Positions 6,378-9,983 of a DNA stretch of 9,983 bases are shown here, piece after piece; within the stretch, counting starts at the first letter, position 1, and each line of letters opens with the position of its first letter. The translations under genes were made by a program, and so were the position numbers. The DNA is from Polynucleobacter sp. (lineage in GTDB: Bacteria > Pseudomonadota > Gammaproteobacteria > Burkholderiales > Burkholderiaceae): assembly GCA_023253245.1 (NCBI GenBank), contig JALRHB010000042.1, positions 1 to 9,983 on the forward strand. Direction: 5' to 3'. The notes under the pieces were generated by a model. The model was not told where the DNA came from, did not search any database, and saw only the letters and a program-made list of their open reading frames with translations.

Positions 6378-7472
6378 TTAATCTAGTGCCTTACCATCTT
6401 TCGCCAAATACTCTTGATAGCGAGGATCAGCAGACCGCTCATCTGCATCATCACGATCCCTGCGAATAGAATCTAAGTAATGTTGTAAGGCATAACAAAG
6501 TTTGTCACATCCCAAACCGGTTAATGCAGAGACCTCAAATACTGGGCCTTTCCATTTAAACTTTTCAATAAAGTCGCTTACTACTTTTTTACGATCATTT
6601 TCTGGAATCATATCGACCTTATTGAGAACTAACCAGCGGGGCTTTTCAACTAAGGACTCATCGTACTTTCGTAACTCATTAACGATTGCATTCGCATCAG
6701 CCACAGGATCAACATTCTCATCAAATGGCGCTATATCAACCAAATGAAGTAGTACGCCAGTGCGCTGCAAGTGCCTTAAAAAACGATGGCCTAAGCCCGC
6801 ACCCTCTGCAGCGCCTTCAATCAAGCCTGGAATATCAGCAATCACAAAACTGCGTTCACTACCAACACGGACAACGCCTAAATTGGGATGCAATGTTGTA
6901 AAGGGATAATCGGCGATCTTTGGACGAGCATTAGAAACTGCTGTAATCAAGGTCGATTTACCAGCATTAGGCATTCCCAATAGGCCCACATCAGCCAGAA
7001 CCTTGAGCTCTAACTTTAATTTACGACGCTCGCCCGGTTTGCCGTTAGTCTTCTGACGTGGCGCCCGATTGGTGCTGCTCTTAAAGTGAATATTTCCCCA
7101 TCCACCAACGCCACCATGCGCCAAACAAAGTCGCTCTCCATGGGTAGTTAAGTCAGCAATTGGCTCGCCAGTCTCGTAATCAGAAATGATTGTGCCAACT
7201 GGCATACGCAATTCAATATCATCACCTGCGCGACCATAACAGTCTGCACCACGGCCAGGCTCACCATTTTTGGCGGTATGGGTTTTTGCATAACGGTAGT
7301 CAATCAGTGTGTTGATATTGCGATCAGCAATAGCCCAAACGCTCCCACCCCTTCCACCATCGCCGCCATCAGGACCACCAAATTCAATAAACTTTTCGCG
7401 GCGCATAGAAGCACTTCCTGCGCCACCTTGGCCAGCTATAACTTCAATACGAGCTTCGTCAATAAATTTCAT
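6378..7472 (-). CDS. obgE: GTPase ObgE/CgtA
   Basis: ObgE is the essential ribosome-associated GTPase involved in 50S subunit maturation and stress control. The 364-residue protein has the glycine-rich Obg fold at 1-158, including GGPDGGDGGRGGSVW (32-46). The G domain follows, with G1 GMPNAGKST (166-174), the switch segment DYPFTTLHPNLG (188-199), G3 DIPGLIEGA (213-221), G4 NKVD (284-287) and G5 SAL (315-317). A short acidic and charged tail (RRDRDDADERSADPR) ends the chain, as in proteobacterial members. It follows rpmA in the classical rplU-rpmA-obgE order, but a strong hairpin terminator lies between, only a few bases from the ATG. The nearest Shine-Dalgarno-like GAGG (7485-7488) is inside that hairpin, 12 bases from the start. 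Confidence 0.98.
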   Translation of the reverse strand: MKFIDEARIEVIAGQGGAGSASMRREKFIEFGGPDGGDGGRGGSVWAIADRNINTLIDYRYAKTHTAKNGEPGRGADCYGRAGDDIELRMPVGTIISDYETGEPIADLTTHGERLCLAHGGVGGWGNIHFKSSTNRAPRQKTNGKPGERRKLKLELKVLADVGLLGMPNAGKSTLITAVSNARPKIADYPFTTLHPNLGVVRVGSERSFVIADIPGLIEGAAEGAGLGHRFLRHLQRTGVLLHLVDIAPFDENVDPVADANAIVNELRKYDESLVEKPRWLVLNKVDMIPENDRKKVVSDFIEKFKWKGPVFEVSALTGLGCDKLCYALQHYLDSIRRDRDDADERSADPRYQEYLAKDGKALD

Positions 7473-7475
7473 GAA

Positions 7476-7502
7476 TAAAAAAGGCCTCGCTTAGCGAGGC
7501 CT
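7476..7502 (-). terminator. Rho-independent terminator after rpmA, abutting obgE start
   Basis: On the minus strand AGGCCTCGC (7502-7494), loop TAA, GCGAGGCCT (7490-7482) forms a perfect 9-bp GC-rich stem. It is followed at once by a run of T (7482-7477), so it fits an intrinsic terminator for rplU-rpmA. The run ends only a few bases before the obgE ATG. The plus strand has no T run after the stem, so it is directional. Some read-through, or a separate promoter that I cannot see, must feed obgE. Confidence 0.85.
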
Positions 7503-7559
7503 GTTCCTAAGAGTTAAATTCGGAATAAATCTGAATTAAACGTGTCTCAGTCAGGCGAC

Positions 7560-7820
7560 TTATGAACGCGGGAGTACTGAAACCTGGGCCTTCTTCAAAG
7601 CGCCCTTTACGCCAAATTCCACTTGTCCATCAACTAAAGCGAACAATGTGTGATCTTTACCAATACCAACGTTTGCACCTGGGTGAACACGTGTGCCACG
7701 TTGACGAACAATGATGCTACCAGCATTAATTTGCTCACCGCCGAAAACTTTCACGCCTAAACGTTTCGATTCTGAGTCGCGGCCATTTCGTGTCGATCCG
7801 CCGCCTTTTTTCTGTGCCAT
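7560..7820 (-). CDS. rpmA: 50S ribosomal protein L27
   Basis: This is an 86-residue bacterial L27, whose flexible N-terminus reaches the peptidyl transferase centre. The start MAQKKGGGSTRNGRDSESKRLG and the segments GGEQINAGSIIVRQRGTRVHPG and VGIGKDHTLFALVDG are diagnostic. There is no N-terminal extension requiring cleavage of the kind seen in Firmicutes. A strong Shine-Dalgarno sequence, AGGAG, precedes the ATG at 7820 (AGGAGAAAGAT before it). It lies 32 bases after rplU in the same transcript and is followed by a hairpin terminator. Confidence 0.99.
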   Translation of the reverse strand: MAQKKGGGSTRNGRDSESKRLGVKVFGGEQINAGSIIVRQRGTRVHPGANVGIGKDHTLFALVDGQVEFGVKGALKKAQVSVLPRS

Positions 7821-7852
7821 ATCTTTCTCCTGCTATTTAGCCGTTAGCCTAA

Positions 7853-8164
7853 TTAGGCTTTAATCGTGTTAATCAGAATTTCTGTGTAATTCTGACGATG
7901 GCCTTGGTGCTTTTGATAATGCTTGCGACGGCGCATCTTAAAGATTGTCACTTTGTCATGACGACCTTGAGAAATAACAGTGGCTTTAACAGCTGCACCA
8001 CTAACCAATGGCTCACCAAACTTTAGTGATTCGCCTTCGCCTACGGCGAGAACTTGGTCAAGAGTGATTTCGCTGCCTACATCCGCTGGTATCTGTTCTA
8101 TTTTCAATTTTTCGCCTGCAGCAACTTTATACTGTTTGCCACCGGTTTTTATGACCGCGTACAT
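7853..8164 (-). CDS. rplU: 50S ribosomal protein L21
   Basis: L21 binds 23S rRNA in the large subunit. The product from the ATG at 8164 is 103 residues, the same length as in E. coli. It starts MYAVIKTGGKQYKVAAGEKL and carries the C-terminal family signature KMRRRKHYQKHQGHRQ. An in-frame TTG at 8179 would add five residues, but GAGG at 8174-8177 lies 9 bases before the ATG and overlaps that extension, so the ATG is chosen. It is the first gene of the rplU-rpmA unit, read from a consensus promoter that overlaps the ispB start. Confidence 0.99.
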   Translation of the reverse strand: MYAVIKTGGKQYKVAAGEKLKIEQIPADVGSEITLDQVLAVGEGESLKFGEPLVSGAAVKATVISQGRHDKVTIFKMRRRKHYQKHQGHRQNYTEILINTIKA

Positions 8165-8173
8165 GGTTTGAAA

Positions 8174-8177
8174 CCTC
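8174..8177 (-). promoter_or_regulatory. Shine-Dalgarno sequence of rplU (GAGG)
   Basis: GAGG on the minus strand sits 9 bases before the ATG at 8164. It decides the start of L21 against the upstream in-frame TTG at 8179. Confidence 0.75.
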
Positions 8178-8195
8178 AATTAGTATCTACAATGA

Positions 8196-8218
8196 AGCTA
8201 ATCCACCCTGGATGAGCT
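8196..8218 (-). other. Imperfect hairpin in the rplU leader
   Basis: On the minus strand AGCT-C-ATCC, loop AGGGT, GGAT-T-AGCT can fold into two 4-bp stems separated by one mismatch. It would lie at the very 5' end of the predicted rplU leader (start near 8221). Ribosomal protein leaders often carry control structures, but the stem is short and imperfect, so a regulatory role is speculative. Confidence 0.35.
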
Positions 8219-8226
8219 AAGCCGAT

Positions 8227-8232
8227 TATTAT
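8227..8232 (+). promoter_or_regulatory. Possible ispB -10 element (TATTAT)
   Basis: TATTAT matches the -10 consensus at five of six bases and overlaps the opposite rplU -10. Start of transcription seven bases downstream would fall at the ispB ATG itself (8240), implying a leaderless mRNA. No good -35 is visible (CACCCT at the expected place), so confidence is low. Confidence 0.3.
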
Positions 8233-8256
8233 ATCTTGCATGACGAGCACTGTCAA
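8228..8256 (-). promoter_or_regulatory. Consensus sigma70 promoter for rplU-rpmA
   Basis: On the minus strand TTGACA (8256-8251) is followed after exactly 17 bases by TATAAT (8233-8228), a twelve-of-twelve match to the consensus with ideal spacing. Transcription would start near 8221, giving a leader of about 56 bases before the rplU ATG. The -35 overlaps ispB codons 4-6 on the opposite strand and the spacer covers the ispB start codon. Such strength suits a ribosomal protein operon. Confidence 0.9.
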
Positions 8257-9244
8257 AACGAATGAATTAAGCCAAATCTTGGCCCCAATTTCCTTAGATT
8301 TCAAGGCTTTAGATGAGCTTATCCGCCTTCGTCTAGCATCAAAAGTAGCCCTCATTGACCAGATTTCGTCCTACATTATTCAGGCCGGAGGAAAGCGGGT
8401 TCGCCCAGCTTTACTCCTGCTGGTAAGCAAATCGCTTGCCAATGGCCAAGAAACACCCCATGCTCTTGAACTAGCTGCTGTCGTAGAGTTTATTCACACT
8501 GCCACCCTACTGCATGATGATGTCGTTGATGAGTCGACACTTAGACGTGGTCGCGAGACTGCAAATGCAGCTTTTGGCAACGCCGCAAGCGTTTTAGTGG
8601 GAGATTTTCTCTACTCAAGAGCTTTTCAGATGATGGTCACACCTAATGACCTTCGCGTCATGGAAATTCTTTCAGATGCCACCAATACGATTGCTGAAGG
8701 CGAGGTTTTACAACTTCTCAATATGAATGATCCTGAGGTAGACGAACAAAGTTATCTACAGGTCATTCGCTATAAAACTGCCAAATTATTTGAGGCGTCA
8801 ACTCAGTTAGGGGCCATTCTGGCAAAAGCAACTATTGAACGCCAAGAAGATGCAGCAGCATTTGGTCGCCATATTGGCACTGCATTCCAATTAATGGATG
8901 ATTTATTAGATTACACCGCCGAGGCTGCTCAAATGGGCAAAAATGCTGGGGATGACTTGCGTGAAGGAAAGCCCACCCTCCCTTTAATTTATCTCTTAGA
9001 AAATGGCAGCAAAGAAGAGCAACTATTAGTCCGTGCTGCTATTGAACAAAATCAAGATCTACCAGAAGATGTTTTTGCACAAATTCTTCATGCTGTGCAA
9101 AACTCAGGCGCCCTTGACTATACTCAAGCTGCAGCCAAACGCGAGGTTGACCTGGCAATCGAGTGCCTCAAGCACTTTCCAAAAAATGAAGCCACCGATG
9201 CGCTTCATGCGCTCTGCCAATACTCCTTATCCAGACAGACCTAA
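8240..9244 (+). CDS. ispB: Octaprenyl (polyprenyl) diphosphate synthase
   Basis: IspB extends farnesyl diphosphate with isopentenyl units to make the side chain of ubiquinone and menaquinone. The 334-residue protein has GGKRVRP (50-56), the first aspartate-rich motif LLHDDVVDE (90-98, D93/D94/D97), LRRGRETANAAFGNAASVLVGDFLYSR split over 101-127, EGEVLQL (153-159), KTAKLFE (179-185) and the second aspartate motif FQLMDDLLDY (216-225, D220/D221/D224), then GDDLREGKPTLP (237-248). These closely follow E. coli IspB. Exact chain length (C40 or other) cannot be read from sequence. The gene starts 75 bases from the divergent rplU. There is no Shine-Dalgarno sequence before the ATG (TATATCTTGC). The next possible in-frame start, TTG at codon 13, would cost 12 residues. 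Its stop overlaps the convergent downstream gene by four bases. Confidence 0.96.
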   Translation: MTSTVKTNELSQILAPISLDFKALDELIRLRLASKVALIDQISSYIIQAGGKRVRPALLLLVSKSLANGQETPHALELAAVVEFIHTATLLHDDVVDESTLRRGRETANAAFGNAASVLVGDFLYSRAFQMMVTPNDLRVMEILSDATNTIAEGEVLQLLNMNDPEVDEQSYLQVIRYKTAKLFEASTQLGAILAKATIERQEDAAAFGRHIGTAFQLMDDLLDYTAEAAQMGKNAGDDLREGKPTLPLIYLLENGSKEEQLLVRAAIEQNQDLPEDVFAQILHAVQNSGALDYTQAAAKREVDLAIECLKHFPKNEATDALHALCQYSLSRQT

Positions 9245-9983
9245 GCGCCGACGCTTTTCATTCTTAGCTCACGCGCGGTAATACGAGCGGCTTCCGCCTC
9301 TACTCGCAAGCGAGCAATCTCTTCGACAGATAGTCTCTCAAGATTGGAGTAGTCTAATTTCCAACTAGGATCTTTTGACCATATCAGTGGCGACTGAACT
9401 GATGTTCGCGCCACAGGAGCCCCTTCCAAAATACGCAATGCTAGCTCAAAGTTCTGATCCTGTGATTGGGGATTGTTAGGTAAAGCAGCGGCATTACCTA
9501 ATGGAAAGTCACTAAATAGAAAACGAGGGACACCACAGTACTCAACAATGTCTTTTGCCGCACCCATTACAACAGTTGAGATACCTGCCTTCTCAAGATA
9601 ACGCGCTAGCAAACTTTGACTTTGATGACAGATAGGGCAGTTTGGAATCAGCACAGCAACATCCACACCGTCTGCGTGCAATTGCTTCAAAATTATCGGT
9701 GCGTCAATTTCAAGGGTATGCCTTTGACTACGATTAGTTGGTAAGCCGTAAAAATGTTTAGATACAGACTGAATCCGCCCTTTTTCTTGAGCACGTCTAG
9801 CAGCCTCCAATGGAAACCAGCAGTTACTGTCCTCCATGTTAGCGTTTTTACGATCAATCCCTACATGGGCAATGCGCAAATCCGCATTCTCTTCAATTGA
9901 TCGAACATAGGGTTCGTAAAATTTAGCTGCTGCGTTATAAGCCGATCCAGCTCCTTGGGCACCTTTTCTAGGATCAAATGGCA
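9241..9983 (-). CDS. GrdB-like (glycine/sarcosine/betaine reductase component B) family protein, 5' end outside window
   Basis: The minus-strand frame is open from its stop at 9241-9243 to the right edge (246 residues visible), so the true start lies outside. Residues before the internal TTG at 9879 read PFDPRKGAQGAGSAYNAAAK and onward, and look like part of the protein. Later segments are RIAHVGIDRKNA, VAVLIPNCPICHQSQSLLAR, YLEKAGISTVVM and GVPRFLFSDFPLGNAAALP. The order (hydrophobic strand, redox Cys segment, EKAGI-x-TV, then PRF...FPLGN) fits the GrdB/PrdB family of clostridial selenoprotein reductases. The CxxC (codons at 9637-9639 and 9628-9630) lies where those enzymes carry selenocysteine; both are ordinary Cys codons. 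Glycine reductase itself is anaerobic and needs partner subunits not seen here, so the real substrate is unknown. The visible end is a charged, probably helical tail. Confidence 0.7.
   Translation of the reverse strand, partial: PFDPRKGAQGAGSAYNAAAKFYEPYVRSIEENADLRIAHVGIDRKNANMEDSNCWFPLEAARRAQEKGRIQSVSKHFYGLPTNRSQRHTLEIDAPIILKQLHADGVDVAVLIPNCPICHQSQSLLARYLEKAGISTVVMGAAKDIVEYCGVPRFLFSDFPLGNAAALPNNPQSQDQNFELALRILEGAPVARTSVQSPLIWSKDPSWKLDYSNLERLSVEEIARLRVEAEAARITARELRMKSVGA

Noticed and set aside
7518..7536. Second inverted repeat (ATTCGGA / TCTGAAT) upstream of the obgE terminator, as an antiterminator
   Set aside because: On the transcribed strand it contains an A-C mismatch and is AT-rich; it does not compete with the terminator stem for bases.
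8165..8179. Five-residue N-terminal extension of L21 from a TTG start
   Set aside because: The ATG at 8164 gives the standard 103-residue L21 and has GAGG at the right distance, which the extension would overlap.
9628..9639. A selenocysteine (in-frame TGA) in the GrdB-like protein
   Set aside because: Both codons of the CxxC read as ordinary Cys (TGC and TGT), and there is no in-frame TGA in the visible gene.
9877..9879. TTG as the start of the GrdB-like gene
   Set aside because: The frame stays open upstream to the window edge and encodes plausible, compositionally similar protein sequence, so the true start is outside.

Overview
The window looks like a chromosomal core region of a betaproteobacterium of the family Burkholderiaceae. 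The genus Polynucleobacter is my best guess. This rests on the gene order (rplU-rpmA-obgE-proB beside a CNP1-like lipoprotein, rppH and proS; ypjD beside ffh), on protein sequence character, and on a moderate GC content that I judge by eye to be in the mid-forties. No database search was possible, so the genus is an inference. I see no insertion sequence, CRISPR array, prophage gene, tRNA or rRNA.

Layout from left to right: (1) minus strand, a gene running off the left edge that joins a membrane-anchored, Cys-rich PP0621-like segment in one frame to the start of an AmpD amidase, preceded by the CcsA/YpjD-family membrane protein gene. (2) Plus strand, ffh (SRP GTPase), starting only 20 bases from the divergent ypjD. 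(3) Minus strand, proS, tail-to-tail with ffh. (4) Plus strand, rppH and a CNP1-like lipoprotein gene overlapping by ATGA. (5) Minus strand, the ribosomal operon rplU-rpmA, then a hairpin terminator, then obgE and a short proB. (6) Plus strand, ispB. (7) Minus strand, a GrdB-like reductase-family gene that runs off the right edge.

The genes are mostly housekeeping: protein targeting (ffh), translation (proS, rplU, rpmA, obgE), mRNA 5'-end processing (rppH), proline synthesis (proB), quinone side-chain synthesis (ispB), cell-wall recycling (ampD) and a CcsA-family membrane protein. Packing is very tight. Two convergent pairs share a 4-base overlap that carries both stop codons, and ffh/proS are only 12 bases apart. 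The three divergent pairs have 20 to 75 bases between start codons, so promoter elements fall inside the opposite gene. The clearest case is a fully consensus TTGACA-17-TATAAT promoter for rplU, whose -35 lies inside ispB.

I found no strong evidence of a new multigene system. The points most worth a second look are the PP0621-AmpD fusion, the selenium-free GrdB-like protein with CxxC at the expected selenocysteine region, the glutamate 5-kinase without its usual C-terminal PUA domain, the terminator hairpin lying directly on the obgE start, and the promoter architecture around ispB/rplU.
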